Positions 17,424 to 26,952 of a stretch of 64,000 nt of DNA are shown here, piece after piece. A program made the position numbers and the translations under genes. The notes below the pieces were generated by a model. The model was not told the origin of the DNA and made no database searches. It saw only the letters and a program-made list of their open reading frames with translations. Numbering within the stretch: position 1 is the first letter of the stretch; each line of letters begins with the position of its first letter. Origin of the DNA: Prevotella scopos JCM 17725 (lineage in GTDB: Bacteria; Bacteroidota; Bacteroidia; Bacteroidales; Bacteroidaceae); NCBI RefSeq assembly GCF_018127785.1, contig NZ_CP072389.1:744001-808000 (forward strand), written 5' to 3'.

Positions 17424-17978
17424 CGCGCCATAACTAACTGATCCCCACATAGTTACAACGTCAGAAAAAGACACTATTTCTAAGGTTTTTAACTGCTAAA
17501 CGCTCATTTCTGTATAAACTATTTTCACGATCTAATATACTCAATTCGAAAGGTTGGAATTATACAAACACAAAATAGATAAACAGATTTACATAATGAA
17601 CATATTATTCAATGTACATAAACGGAAGAAATATAGAGAACTACGAATCACGCGAATGTATGTAGAAAAGGGCAAGCAAATAGCTTACTTGTTAACTAAC
17701 CAGCTGCCAACCAACATAAGGTGTGTCTCTGTTTCTATTCCCCTCGCCATTCGGAGAGGGATTGGGGTGAGGATTATAATTTCCTGTCATTCCTATCACT
17801 TATGACCGACATCTAACTTGTTATATTTCAAGAAGATGCATGAAATGTTAAAAATGACAGCAAACTGAAATTAAACCTTTCTATAGAATTAGTAATAGTC
17901 GCCTTTGTCTTGACACTACTTCTCACTCCAACCTTAAAAATTCTTCAGTTCTTGCAGCCCTCCTCCCCCATACTATCT
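17424..17978. other. Long non-coding stretch
   Basis: Holds the GC-rich palindromic element at 17740-17772. Otherwise no convincing gene, promoter or hairpin. An 83-codon frame at 17554-17805 crosses the palindromic element and has no family resemblance, so I do not call it. Confidence 0.5.
17740..17772. repeat. GC-rich intergenic palindromic element
   Basis: Nested complementary runs (CCCCTC...GAGAGGG and CCTC...GTGAGG) in an otherwise AT-rich region. A decayed relative (CCCCCTACCCTCACCGAAAAGAGG) is visible near 50200, suggesting a dispersed family. Confidence 0.5.
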
Positions 17979-18524
17979 CTACTGAGCCACGTTCTCTTCA
18001 TCAGATGTATGAAGAATAATACTTGTTGCACCTATCGTAAAGAGTGTCCCATCTTCAATAAGACGACGCTCACGGTCGCCGAGAATGACGTTGTCAACAA
18101 ACGTACCTGTATAAGATGGGCCATCACGCAAAACATATTGCAACTTTCCTTGTTTGTTCCTACTCACAGTAATCGTACAATGCGTCATGTCAACACTTGG
18201 GTCAACCGTCTCAATAGGACAATTAATAGGATTACCTTTCATATAACGACCGATAACATTTTCACCCATGTGTAATGGGATAACCTGACGATAATGAAAG
18301 ACATTCTCAATTACATGAAGCGAACCATACTTATTTTCAGCATCTTCATCCATTGTCGCTTCGTTCTCTTCCTTTTGTGTCTTACGCAATTTAGAGACAC
18401 CCATACGAATACCGAACTCCTTATTACATTGAGGACACTGAAATACAAGACGTTGTCCTGACTTATATTTTGTTTCATCGAAAGTTATGAAGTTATCACA
18501 CTTCGGACATCTTACTCTCTTCAT
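17979..18524 (-). CDS. Zinc-ribbon plus FHA domain protein
   Basis: A 181-residue cytoplasmic protein. The N-terminal 38 residues form a zinc ribbon with two CPxC knuckles (RCPKCDN, FQCPQCNK). After a charged linker, an FHA domain covers about residues 75-175: GENVIGRYMKG, the DPSVDMTHCTI strand-loop, and YTGTFVDN. FHA domains bind phosphothreonine, so it probably reads Ser/Thr phosphorylation; no kinase or phosphatase is adjacent. The upstream leader (18525-18600) contains a hairpin resembling those of nanT and trxB. Confidence 0.85.
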   Translation of the reverse strand: MKRVRCPKCDNFITFDETKYKSGQRLVFQCPQCNKEFGIRMGVSKLRKTQKEENEATMDEDAENKYGSLHVIENVFHYRQVIPLHMGENVIGRYMKGNPINCPIETVDPSVDMTHCTITVSRNKQGKLQYVLRDGPSYTGTFVDNVILGDRERRLIEDGTLFTIGATSIILHTSDEENVAQ

Positions 18525-18600
18525 ATAATAAAAGTAATTTTAATAAAAATGCCCCTCACCTCGTAAGAGGAAAAAGAGGCTCTCATGGAGAAATGAACAA
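18525..18600 (-). promoter_or_regulatory. Leader hairpin element upstream of the FHA gene
   Basis: On the minus strand the sequence runs from TTCATTTCTCCATGAGAGCC through a CCTCTTACGAGG hairpin to GAGGGGCAT, about 25 nt before the ATG. It resembles the element before the nan permease (34177-34260). Confidence 0.45.
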
Positions 18601-18711
18601 GGCTAAACAGATACAAATGTCGAAAAGCCTGTTCTTCGACTATAATTATATTGGATTTTGTTTGAGAAAGGAGTAATTAACTTCAACCTTTTAAAGCTAA
18701 TGTGTTAACGC

Positions 18712-19710
18712 TTACTTCCCTATCTCTATCACCCAAGCTTCCTTAAATGGTGTGGTCTTATTGATGACCTTCATTTTTGCAAAAGCTTCTTGCTGACTTG
18801 AGAAATAGCCACAGAGCACCTTTATACTCTCACTACCTTCATAGACACGTATGTCAGTGAGACCATTCTTCTGCAATTTATGAACAAAGGCACGTGCATT
18901 ATTTTCACTTACGTGACTTGCCATAACGATTGCCCAATAATGAGAAGAGATAGATGGAGTTGCCTTCTGTGCAGTCTTTACACCAGCCACATGACTACTT
19001 GGTATTACCGCATTAAACCGTTTCGAAGCATTCGACGTATCATCAGAGTCGAAGATATTATAGAGTACACCACTTTTAATTTGCGGTTTATCATACAAGC
19101 CCTTTCGAGTTGACCCAGGGAATGCAACAAGGAAGACTGCCGTTAGGAAGACTGCTGCCGCCGTAACATTACGTAAAGCGCGCATGCTGATGCTAAGACG
19201 TTTGTTTTCACTATCAGAATCGTCAACAAATACAACGCCCTGTTTTTGTGTCTTGACTTCTATCGTCGTTAGTGTAGACTGCTTTTGGTTTTCAAGTTTT
19301 TTAAAGCTAAAGCTACTTAAACCATAATAAAATGGCGTCAGTATGCCACTTTCGAAAGGTTCAAACTCCAAATTACCATCAGCATTTCTTGAAAGACTAC
19401 CAAGGTCATTCAATTCAAATAATCCTTCCTCATCTAATCTTCGGTAAATCTCATCAACCTCATTTTCTATCTGCTGCAAAGCTTCTGGATAGCTTAAATC
19501 GTAGGCATCAACATAAGACTGTACCAACAATGAGTCGTTCATTCGCAACTGTGCATTAAAGCCAAGCGTACGATAAGGTGGCAGGAACAAGCCATCCTGC
19601 TCATCATATCTAGCTGAAATATGATGGGCAACAAAGCCACCTAAGCCCGGAACAATGACACAGTCATTTCCCAGCAGAAGAATCTCTATATGTCGGTCGA
19701 GTTTTATCAC
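18712..19710 (-). CDS. HU/CCDC81-like and SPOR domain membrane protein
   Basis: About 332 residues. The N-terminal half matches the prokaryotic CCDC81-type tandem HU-like domains (IEILLLGNDCVIVPGLGGFVAHH and later ELNDLGSLSRN). It is followed by one transmembrane segment (TAAAVFLTAVFLVAF) and a C-terminal SPOR domain (SHYWAIVMASHV to the end) that in this family binds denuded peptidoglycan. It should link DNA- or protein-binding HU domains inside to the septal wall outside. I choose a GTG start (19710): the in-frame ATG at 19746 lies upstream of a perfect -7 box, and family members begin with the IKLDRHIEILLL segment. Confidence 0.8.
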   Translation of the reverse strand: MIKLDRHIEILLLGNDCVIVPGLGGFVAHHISARYDEQDGLFLPPYRTLGFNAQLRMNDSLLVQSYVDAYDLSYPEALQQIENEVDEIYRRLDEEGLFELNDLGSLSRNADGNLEFEPFESGILTPFYYGLSSFSFKKLENQKQSTLTTIEVKTQKQGVVFVDDSDSENKRLSISMRALRNVTAAAVFLTAVFLVAFPGSTRKGLYDKPQIKSGVLYNIFDSDDTSNASKRFNAVIPSSHVAGVKTAQKATPSISSHYWAIVMASHVSENNARAFVHKLQKNGLTDIRVYEGSESIKVLCGYFSSQQEAFAKMKVINKTTPFKEAWVIEIGK

Positions 19711-19715
19711 GTTTG

Positions 19716-19723
19716 CAAAATTA
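19716..19723 (-). promoter_or_regulatory. -7 box of the HU/SPOR gene, almost touching the start codon
   Basis: TAATTTTG on the minus strand, with only 5 nt (19711-19715) between the box and the GTG at 19710. The transcript would have essentially no leader. Confidence 0.6.
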
Positions 19724-19818
19724 AGTAATTTATTTGGAAGTGGCAAGTTGCCAACGTTAAATTCTTGCTTAATGAATGAAATAAGGTCGTAATTCTTCCG
19801 ATAATCGATAAAACTTAT

Positions 19819-19826
19819 TATCTTTG
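19819..19826 (+). promoter_or_regulatory. -7 box of rfbC
   Basis: TATCTTTG, perfect consensus, 24 nt before the ATG at 19851. Confidence 0.7.
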
Positions 19827-19850
19827 CATTAAGAACTAAAAATTAAAACT

Positions 19851-20405
19851 ATGGAGTTTATTAAGACCGAAATCGATGGTGTTTGGATTATTGAGCCTAA
19901 AGTATTTAATGATGAAAGGGGTTATTTCTTCGAGTCTTTCAAGCAGGCAGAATTCGACAAACACATAGGCTATCATGTTGATTTCATTCAGGACAATGAG
20001 TCTAAGTCAAGCTATGGTGTTCTGCGCGGACTTCACTATCAAGAAGGTGATACCGCTCAGGCAAAGTTGGTACGTGTCATCAAAGGAAAAGTTGTTGATG
20101 TCGCTGTTGACCTCCGCAAGAGTTCTCCAACATTCGGCAAGTATGTTATGGCGGAGTTGTCGGAAGAGAACAAACGTCAGTTCTTTGTGCCACGTGGCTT
20201 TGCACATGGATTTCTTGTACTTTCTGACGAGGCTATCTTCACTTACAAGGTAGATAATGTTTATTCTCCACAGACAGAGGCAAGTCTTCGATGGAATGAT
20301 GAGACTGTAGGTGTTAAATGGCCTATCGATGTCAAGGACGTCTTACTTTCAGACAAAGACCTTAACAAAGGATTGTCTTTAAAGGACGCAAAAGTGTTTG
20401 AATAA
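19851..20405 (+). CDS. rfbC: dTDP-4-dehydrorhamnose 3,5-epimerase
   Basis: Third enzyme of dTDP-L-rhamnose synthesis: it epimerises C3 and C5 of dTDP-4-keto-6-deoxyglucose. The 184-residue cupin-fold protein shows the catalytic His region GVLRGLHYQ, VDLRKSSPTFGK, FVPRGFAHGFLVLSD, and the catalytic Tyr near YKVDNVYSP. The other rhamnose genes (rfbA, B, D) are not in the window. Own promoter; a lipoprotein gene follows after 103 nt. Confidence 0.96.
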   Translation: MEFIKTEIDGVWIIEPKVFNDERGYFFESFKQAEFDKHIGYHVDFIQDNESKSSYGVLRGLHYQEGDTAQAKLVRVIKGKVVDVAVDLRKSSPTFGKYVMAELSEENKRQFFVPRGFAHGFLVLSDEAIFTYKVDNVYSPQTEASLRWNDETVGVKWPIDVKDVLLSDKDLNKGLSLKDAKVFE

Positions 20406-20508
20406 ACTTAAGAAGTGACTACAATAGCGGACGCAAAGAGGCTGCATCCGTCATAACGAATTCTATTATGAGCGCACCACCAATGCGTTCAACCAGGTAT
20501 CAGCAAAG

Positions 20509-21300
20509 ATGAAACAGAAGTTATTTCCCTACTTAATAATACTAATGGCTCTTTTAACAGCATGCAACAATCGTGGTACAGATTTTCAACAGAAACACGA
20601 AGACAAGCAAGCAAAAGAGATGCTACAGGGATTATGGACCAATGGTGAGAACAGTGATCCGGCTATGTTGGTTAAGGGAGATAGTATTTTCTACCCTGAC
20701 TCAGCCAGTATGCCTGTACGCTTCTGGATTTATCAAGATACCATTTATTTGCAAGGTCAAAACATTCATGGGTATAAAATAGAAAAGCAGGCAGCTCATT
20801 TATTTAAATTTGCCAACCAAAATGGTGATGAAGTAAAGTTGATAAAGAGTTACGACAAAGCTCTATACTCTGCATTTAACTATCATGTTTATGCGATGAA
20901 TACCTTCTTGGAGCAGTCGCAAGACACTATCATCCGTACAGATTTAGGCTATTTTGAAAGTAAAGTCCATGTTCAAACGACATCTGACAAGGTTGTTAAA
21001 TCAACTTATAACGATAACGGAGTGGAAGTTGATAACATTTATCTTGACAATGTTGCATCCTTACGATTGTACAATCATGGTACACCTGTCTTTGCTCATG
21101 ACTTCCGTAAACAAGAGTTCCAGTCACTCATCCCAAAAGAGTTTCTCTCTCGCAGCATCTTACGCAAGATGTATTTCACGCAAGCTGATGCCAAAGCTCT
21201 TTATTACTATGTAATCATTGGAATCCCTGATGCTGACACAACATACGTTATCGAGCTGCGAGTAACACCTGATGGTAGGATGAGTAAGAAGCTGAAATAA
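20509..21300 (+). CDS. Lipoprotein, probable DUF4738 family
   Basis: A 263-residue protein with a type II signal: hydrophobic residues 6-17 and lipobox LTAC with the acylated Cys at residue 19. The N-terminal part (MLQGLWTNGENSDPAMLVKGDSIFYPDS) and later strands resemble the DUF4738 family of Bacteroidales lipoproteins; this is from memory. It should be anchored in the periplasm or on the surface. Function unknown. No obvious promoter of its own, so it may be read with rfbC. Confidence 0.75.
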   Translation: MKQKLFPYLIILMALLTACNNRGTDFQQKHEDKQAKEMLQGLWTNGENSDPAMLVKGDSIFYPDSASMPVRFWIYQDTIYLQGQNIHGYKIEKQAAHLFKFANQNGDEVKLIKSYDKALYSAFNYHVYAMNTFLEQSQDTIIRTDLGYFESKVHVQTTSDKVVKSTYNDNGVEVDNIYLDNVASLRLYNHGTPVFAHDFRKQEFQSLIPKEFLSRSILRKMYFTQADAKALYYYVIIGIPDADTTYVIELRVTPDGRMSKKLK

Positions 21301-21418
21301 TATAGATGATTACGATAAATCATCCAAAGGGCGTCATATAAGTTCTGTTTTATAGTTAAAATTATTCCTATCAAACATCATCTATACAAGGGACAGAAGA
21401 ATTGTTCTTGTAGTGATT

Positions 21419-21435
21419 ATCAACAAGTTGTTGAT
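21419..21435. promoter_or_regulatory. Palindrome upstream of the SMC operon
   Basis: ATCAACAAGTTGTTGAT is an 8-1-8 palindrome, 128 nt before the first gene of the operon. It is the right size for a dimeric regulator site, but no promoter match lies next to it. Confidence 0.35.
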
Positions 21436-21562
21436 TGATAGGCAGTAAAGCGCTTATTAGAAGCAATGCTTCTTTCGTAATCATCTATCAACATACTGAT
21501 GACCATCGCCCAAACTATTGGAAAACAAATGCTAACACAATCTTTATTTAGTAAGCAATCAA

Positions 21563-22762
21563 ATGGATATTCTCTCACATTTTAGAACCATAGAAGAACT
21601 AACAAAAACGCTCTCTCGAGAGCAAGAACTACTAAGTCAGATGTTTGAGAAACGTAAGCTGATGAAGTTTCCGATAGGGTTAGCAATAGAATTAGTCGGT
21701 GGAAACGAAAACCGACTTAGAAGACTTGTGGACTATGGTGTGTTGGTGGAATCAGGTAACTCCCTTGAAATAGAGAGTGATTACATCAACTTCTTCGAGG
21801 AGGTGCTGAATATTAATGAAGAAATAAGTGTTCTTAGTGTGCAAGAGTGTATTAACACCTTAAAGGAGCATATTGGTTATTTCTTGCAAGAAACCAATGT
21901 AAATCGAAAAGCAGGTTATCAAGATAGTGTGCGACAACTCTTAAAGAAGACAGGCTTCAGGACATTAAAGAATGTCGTAGATTTGAAGCGAAACATGGAC
22001 AACACCTATAAGCAAGAACCCAACTACCTTATAAAGAAGACTAAGCTACAGAATCTTGACGAAAAAAGTCATAGCATACGCTCAATGATACGTGAGTGTG
22101 AGAAGCTAATGGACAATGAACAGGCCTTCTTCATCATGGCCAATGACCCTCACATGGCTAAAACCTGCAGTAATGTTAAGCACGACTTTACAGAGGCTTA
22201 TCATGCATTAATGGAGATTGACAGACAGATTATTGTCTATATCAATCAAATAGACCAACAGAATCAACTATATAAAAAGATTCGCAAACTAAAATACCTG
22301 CAAGACCAACTACTCATTAAGACTGACACGAATCTTGTACAAGTATTAGAGCACATAAATCCTTTATGGATGGAGTCTCGACAATATAGTAAGCTTCGAC
22401 TTTCATTAGAAAGATTAAAAGAGAACGATGAGATAGTAAAGGTACTGCGCAGAATTGCTGAACGCAATGGAATACAGAAGTCTGCACGAACAGAAGCAGA
22501 ACCCCTGACAGATGAAGACTTACAAGTACACATACAGCGTCTGAAAGAGGTGGACCCAGCAGAAATTTGGAATACCTTTGCAGCATCAAGTTACAATCTG
22601 TTTGAATTCATACTGCGATACAATTATGCTACGAAACGTGATCTTAAAGATCATGCTGCCCTCTTTTGTCAACTCGTCATCTTACACGCTGATGAATGTA
22701 AGATGACAGGAAAATATGCTACATATCAAAACATTGAATACCCTATCATCTATGCGAAATAA
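21563..22762 (+). CDS. Kleisin-like subunit of an MksBEFG/Wadjet-type condensin (JetA/MksF-like)
   Basis: A 399-residue, mostly alpha-helical soluble protein. By position and character it is the MksF/JetA kleisin: a winged-helix-like N-terminus (FPIGLAIELVGGNENRLRRLVDYGVL, residues 36-62), a helical and coiled middle, and a C-terminal helical module. I cannot match it to DUF3375 or another named JetA class by sequence alone, so the call rests mainly on operon context. It overlaps the next gene by 11 nt (ATGCGAAATAA spans both signals), implying translational coupling. It is somewhat shorter than the usual JetA of roughly 450-500 residues (from memory). Confidence 0.65.
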   Translation: MDILSHFRTIEELTKTLSREQELLSQMFEKRKLMKFPIGLAIELVGGNENRLRRLVDYGVLVESGNSLEIESDYINFFEEVLNINEEISVLSVQECINTLKEHIGYFLQETNVNRKAGYQDSVRQLLKKTGFRTLKNVVDLKRNMDNTYKQEPNYLIKKTKLQNLDEKSHSIRSMIRECEKLMDNEQAFFIMANDPHMAKTCSNVKHDFTEAYHALMEIDRQIIVYINQIDQQNQLYKKIRKLKYLQDQLLIKTDTNLVQVLEHINPLWMESRQYSKLRLSLERLKENDEIVKVLRRIAERNGIQKSARTEAEPLTDEDLQVHIQRLKEVDPAEIWNTFAASSYNLFEFILRYNYATKRDLKDHAALFCQLVILHADECKMTGKYATYQNIEYPIIYAK

Positions 22763-23309
22763 TACTCAAAGAATATATGAAAGGCTGAGTCGAGGAGAAT
22801 TCCTATCGGTTGACAGCACAGACAATTCTATCCGTCATCTCTATGAGGACATTGAAGAGAATCTAGAAGACTATACCGATTATTTCAAAGAAATTGGGCT
22901 TCAGTTAGAGATGGGTAATGGTTACTTCTATTTTTCACGTTTAGAAGAGGGGAAACATACTATAGGACAGAAGCTGGAAAGCTTTTCAAAATGGCTTGAT
23001 TATCTTGACTTTCTTAAATGTTATAATCAATCGTTTACTGCCGGTTACCAGTTTCGTAAGAGTAATCTGATAGAACAAATCAGTCTTGACATCGAACTCA
23101 AGGAGAAAGCCAATCACCTATTCAAGAAATATGGGGCTGGTTCAAATTTGGAAACTGTGAACAAACTTCTTCAGGAGATGCAGAATATGGGCTTTGCTGA
23201 ATGCATCAGCGAACAAGATGAGACTTATAAAATTACTTCAGCATTCCATTATGCTGAGGAACTGGTAAACATGATTCAAATAGCCAACGAAGATGAAGTA
23301 CCTGAATAA
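22752..23309 (+). CDS. MksE/JetB-like (KITE) subunit
   Basis: A 185-residue protein, start taken at MRNNTQRI (22752), which overlaps the stop of the upstream gene. It shows two winged-helix-like parts, including the segment FKEIGLQLEMGNGYFYFSRLEEG (about residues 42-64), which is typical of MksE/JetB proteins. KITE proteins dimerise and bind the kleisin of SMC complexes. Its stop overlaps the SMC gene by 17 nt. An alternative start at 22716 would add 12 residues and deepen the overlap. Assignment combines motif resemblance with gene order. Confidence 0.7.
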   Translation: MRNNTQRIYERLSRGEFLSVDSTDNSIRHLYEDIEENLEDYTDYFKEIGLQLEMGNGYFYFSRLEEGKHTIGQKLESFSKWLDYLDFLKCYNQSFTAGYQFRKSNLIEQISLDIELKEKANHLFKKYGAGSNLETVNKLLQEMQNMGFAECISEQDETYKITSAFHYAEELVNMIQIANEDEVPE

Positions 23310-26300
23310 GATTATTTTTATCAATAGTGCCAACATTCCTTATGCAGAGATAGCAATAGATGGTAACGTGCATTTTACAGGAACACAAGGTGTCGGAAAA
23401 AGTACTATACTGAGAGCACTACTTTTCTTCTATAATGCAGACAAGCATCGGCTCGGCATTCAACAAGGACAAAAGTCCTTTGATGAATTCTATTTTCGTC
23501 AATCTAACTCGCATATCTTATATGAGGTAATGCGTGATAATGGAGCCTATACCATCTTAGTAAACCGCTATCAAGGTCGTGCTTCATGGCGATTTATCGA
23601 TGCTCCATACCAGAGAGAGTGGCTCATTGACGATAACAAGCAGGTACTGAGTGACTGGGTAAAGATACGTGAACGCATCGAGAATAATATAGTTGTATCA
23701 GCGAGAATCGACTCTGGTGTCATGTTCAAGGATATCATCTTTGGCAATACCCACGATCATAAGTTCACACGCTATGCACTAGTACAAAGTGCACACTATC
23801 AGAATATTCCACGAAGTATTCAAAATGTATTTCTTAACACGAAGTTGGATGCTGACTTTGTGAAGAATACAATCATCCTGTCAATGGCTGACGAAGACCA
23901 CCCTATTGATTTACAAACGTACAGAAGACTGGTAACAGACTTTGAAAGGGAATACGATGAAATAGACTGTTGGTTTCGTCAGACACGTGACGGAATTTAT
24001 CCCGTACGCCAGCAAGCACTGAAAATAGCTGAACAGGGGCGTAAGATAGTTGCGTTTGATCAGCAACTACTTGATGTATGGCACATGCTGAACTATGTTG
24101 TAGCAGACGATGAACAACAAATACCACTATTGGAAAGTAAACTTGTAGATGTAAGGAACAATATTGAGAAAGAAAGTAAACGTCAGAAGGAACTTAAAGC
24201 TGACTATGACAAAGAAAAAGACTCACTCAATCAAGACCTTGGTGGGAAAAATAGTAAGCTGAAAGAGATAGCTGAGAAACGAAAGTATTTTGATGCTATC
24301 AATATAAAAGAAAAGGTTGCACTTAACGCTCGTGAGAAGTCATTAAAACATGAGACGGCTGAGAAAAAAATGCTATTGGATGATTTGCTCAAAACGAATG
24401 CTTCAATAGCAGAGAAGTATAACATCGCCAAAGCGAAACTTGAAAACGCTCATCAAGCATTTATCAATAGGCTGAGAGAGGCTTTATATACAAAACAAAC
24501 AGAGCTACAACAAGAACGAAATCGCTATGAAGAAGAGCGTTCTAAGAACAGAAATCAGGTTATGAATACGTATCGTGTTCTGTCAAATGATTCTAAAAAT
24601 CGTCTTCAAGACCTTTTTGCAGAACGGTATAGAACAGATAGTAGACTTAAAGAACTACGTCAATGGCGCCCAAAAGAGGATGACATCAAGTTGGTGAAGG
24701 AGCAACTGGTGCAATTAAATATCAAAGAAAAGGCTAACGGAGCACAGCAGACAATTGTTAGAATTCAAATAGAAAAGCTGACTAATGAATTCGAAATGAA
24801 AGAGGCAGAGTTGAAACAAGCCTCTTTGCAGGAACAAAAGCGATTGGAGAACGATCGTACAATATGCCGTAATGAGATTGAAAGAATCAACGACTTGCTG
24901 TCACATCTGGATGACTCGCTGTATCATTGGTTGTGTGAGAACGCTGTAGGATGGGAAGATACAATTGGAAAAGTTGTAGATGAAGAACGGATACTCTACG
25001 CCCAAGGACTTGAACCAACATTAGACAGTAAAACGGACAACCTATTTGGAATAAAGCTCAACTTGGAAAATATTGAGCCTGCTCATCGTACCCCTGATGA
25101 GTATAGGACAAAGAAGAAAAATTTAGAAAGCCAACTTCAGCTATTGAATAGACAGTTATCACAACTACCAGTAACCCTTCAAGAGGAAATATCTAAACTC
25201 GGTAAGAAGTATGGTAACCTACTTAAACCATTACGTCAAGAGGCTACTCAGTTAAGAGTGGAGGCTGAACAAATACCTACAAAGAGACAAAACCTGCAGA
25301 ACCAACAGCATAAATTAGAGATGGAAGAGCAGGAGATAATCTCAAGCGAACAAGAATTACGTATGCGTGCATTCAATGATGCCACACTTAAAGTTGAAGC
25401 AGAGAAAGAAAGACAAGCTAAGAATGATGCTAAGAACGAAAAGGATTTGAAGGAACTTGATGCTGCTTTCAACAGGTCTGTAAAGGCACTTAATAATGAA
25501 CTACATGCGTTTCAAGAGCAACAAAAGTCAGAAGCCGAATTGCATAATCAGGAATTTGAAAATCAAAAAGCTCAACTTGACAAGCAACAAAAAGCTGAGC
25601 TTGAAGGCAAGGGAGTAGATATCAAACTATTGAATGAATATCGCAAAGCACTTGATGAGCTTAACAAGCTACTTCAACAGATAGAGACAGACCGCAATGA
25701 CGTAATCAAATACGAAGATGCGGTGGAAACGCTCTTCTCTAAAGAAGCTGATATTAGAAACAATATAAAGGAGATTGGACAGCGACTTATTATGTTGCAA
25801 CAACGCTACGAAGACAAACGAATACGCATAGAAAAGAAGAAGCAGGCATTTGAAGACCAACAGAGAGCAATCCAAAAAGACCTCGCTCATAGAAGAGATG
25901 GACTAAATCAATATCATCAAGTTATAGAAAATGAACACTTAGTATCCAACGATTATCTCGCTGATAATAAGGTAAAGGCTACACATTTAGACTGTTTACA
26001 GCTAATAAGCCAGCTGAGAGGCACCATTAATCAGAAACGAGAAGCCATTGAGATACTAAAAGGAACCGTCGTAAACTTCAATCGCAACTTTAAGCCTCAG
26101 AATGCTTTTCACTTCAACACGATGCCTGTAACAGACAGCGATTATATGCAGATCTCAGTTGACTTACAAGAGTTCATGGACAATAACAAGATTGAAGAGT
26201 ATAGAAGGCGTACAAGCGAACATTACAAAGACATCTTAGGACGTATCTCAACCGAGATAGGTACATTGATGAAACGTAGGTCTGATGTTGATAGAGTAAT

Positions 26301-26940
26301 TCTCGACATCAATCGTGACTTTGTAGAAAAGAACTTTGCAGGCGTTATCAAAAGTATAGAGTTAAGAGCGAATGAGTCCTCTGATAAGCTTATGCAATTG
26401 CTTATTTCAATTCATGATTACAGTGTTGACAATGCACTTTCAATTGGAGAACTAAACCTATTTTCAAGTGATAATCATGATGAAGTAAATCGTAAGGTTG
26501 TTGATTATCTCAAGAGTTTGTCTCATCAGTTACAGAACGAACCAAATCGAAGTAATGTGTCATTGAGTGATGCTTTCCGTTTACAATTCCGTATTAAAGA
26601 AAACGACAATGATACAGGATGGGTAGAACGCATTAATAACGTTGGCTCGGACGGAACAGATATCTTAGTAAAAGCGATGGTTAACATCATGCTTATAAAT
26701 GTCTTTAAGAAGAAAGCAGCACGTAAAAATGGCGACTTCATTGTACATTGTATGATGGATGAGATAGGACGTTTGCACCCCAACAACATCAAAGGCATAC
26801 TACAATTTGCTAACTCTCGTAACATCTATCTCATTAATAGTTCTCCGACATCCTATAATCCATACGATTATCGATATACCTATTTACTTAGCAAGCATGG
26901 CGTAAAGACAAGAGTAGAGAAACTTTTAAAAAGAATCTGA
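23293..26940 (+). CDS. SMC-like ATPase of an MksBEFG/Wadjet-type system (JetC/MksB-like)
   Basis: A 1215-residue SMC-architecture ATPase. The Walker A motif GTQGVGKS is at residues 30-37. A very long Glu/Lys/Gln-rich coiled coil runs over about residues 270-1010, with a central region near 540-620 of lower coil character (LCENAVGWEDTIG) that could be the hinge. The C-terminal head has a signature-like NVGSDGTDILVKAM (near residue 1118) and a Walker B with catalytic Asp-Glu at 1156-1157 (CMMDEIGRL). MksB/JetC proteins extrude DNA loops and hand plasmid DNA to the Toprim nuclease. Larger than the roughly 1100 residues I recall for JetC. Confidence 0.85.
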   Translation: MKYLNKIIFINSANIPYAEIAIDGNVHFTGTQGVGKSTILRALLFFYNADKHRLGIQQGQKSFDEFYFRQSNSHILYEVMRDNGAYTILVNRYQGRASWRFIDAPYQREWLIDDNKQVLSDWVKIRERIENNIVVSARIDSGVMFKDIIFGNTHDHKFTRYALVQSAHYQNIPRSIQNVFLNTKLDADFVKNTIILSMADEDHPIDLQTYRRLVTDFEREYDEIDCWFRQTRDGIYPVRQQALKIAEQGRKIVAFDQQLLDVWHMLNYVVADDEQQIPLLESKLVDVRNNIEKESKRQKELKADYDKEKDSLNQDLGGKNSKLKEIAEKRKYFDAINIKEKVALNAREKSLKHETAEKKMLLDDLLKTNASIAEKYNIAKAKLENAHQAFINRLREALYTKQTELQQERNRYEEERSKNRNQVMNTYRVLSNDSKNRLQDLFAERYRTDSRLKELRQWRPKEDDIKLVKEQLVQLNIKEKANGAQQTIVRIQIEKLTNEFEMKEAELKQASLQEQKRLENDRTICRNEIERINDLLSHLDDSLYHWLCENAVGWEDTIGKVVDEERILYAQGLEPTLDSKTDNLFGIKLNLENIEPAHRTPDEYRTKKKNLESQLQLLNRQLSQLPVTLQEEISKLGKKYGNLLKPLRQEATQLRVEAEQIPTKRQNLQNQQHKLEMEEQEIISSEQELRMRAFNDATLKVEAEKERQAKNDAKNEKDLKELDAAFNRSVKALNNELHAFQEQQKSEAELHNQEFENQKAQLDKQQKAELEGKGVDIKLLNEYRKALDELNKLLQQIETDRNDVIKYEDAVETLFSKEADIRNNIKEIGQRLIMLQQRYEDKRIRIEKKKQAFEDQQRAIQKDLAHRRDGLNQYHQVIENEHLVSNDYLADNKVKATHLDCLQLISQLRGTINQKREAIEILKGTVVNFNRNFKPQNAFHFNTMPVTDSDYMQISVDLQEFMDNNKIEEYRRRTSEHYKDILGRISTEIGTLMKRRSDVDRVILDINRDFVEKNFAGVIKSIELRANESSDKLMQLLISIHDYSVDNALSIGELNLFSSDNHDEVNRKVVDYLKSLSHQLQNEPNRSNVSLSDAFRLQFRIKENDNDTGWVERINNVGSDGTDILVKAMVNIMLINVFKKKAARKNGDFIVHCMMDEIGRLHPNNIKGILQFANSRNIYLINSSPTSYNPYDYRYTYLLSKHGVKTRVEKLLKRI

Positions 26941-26952
26941 CAAGAAAGGGTT

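Noticed and set aside
17554..17805. An 83-codon plus-strand frame in the long gap
   Set aside because: No promoter, no family resemblance, and it crosses the GC-rich palindromic repeat.
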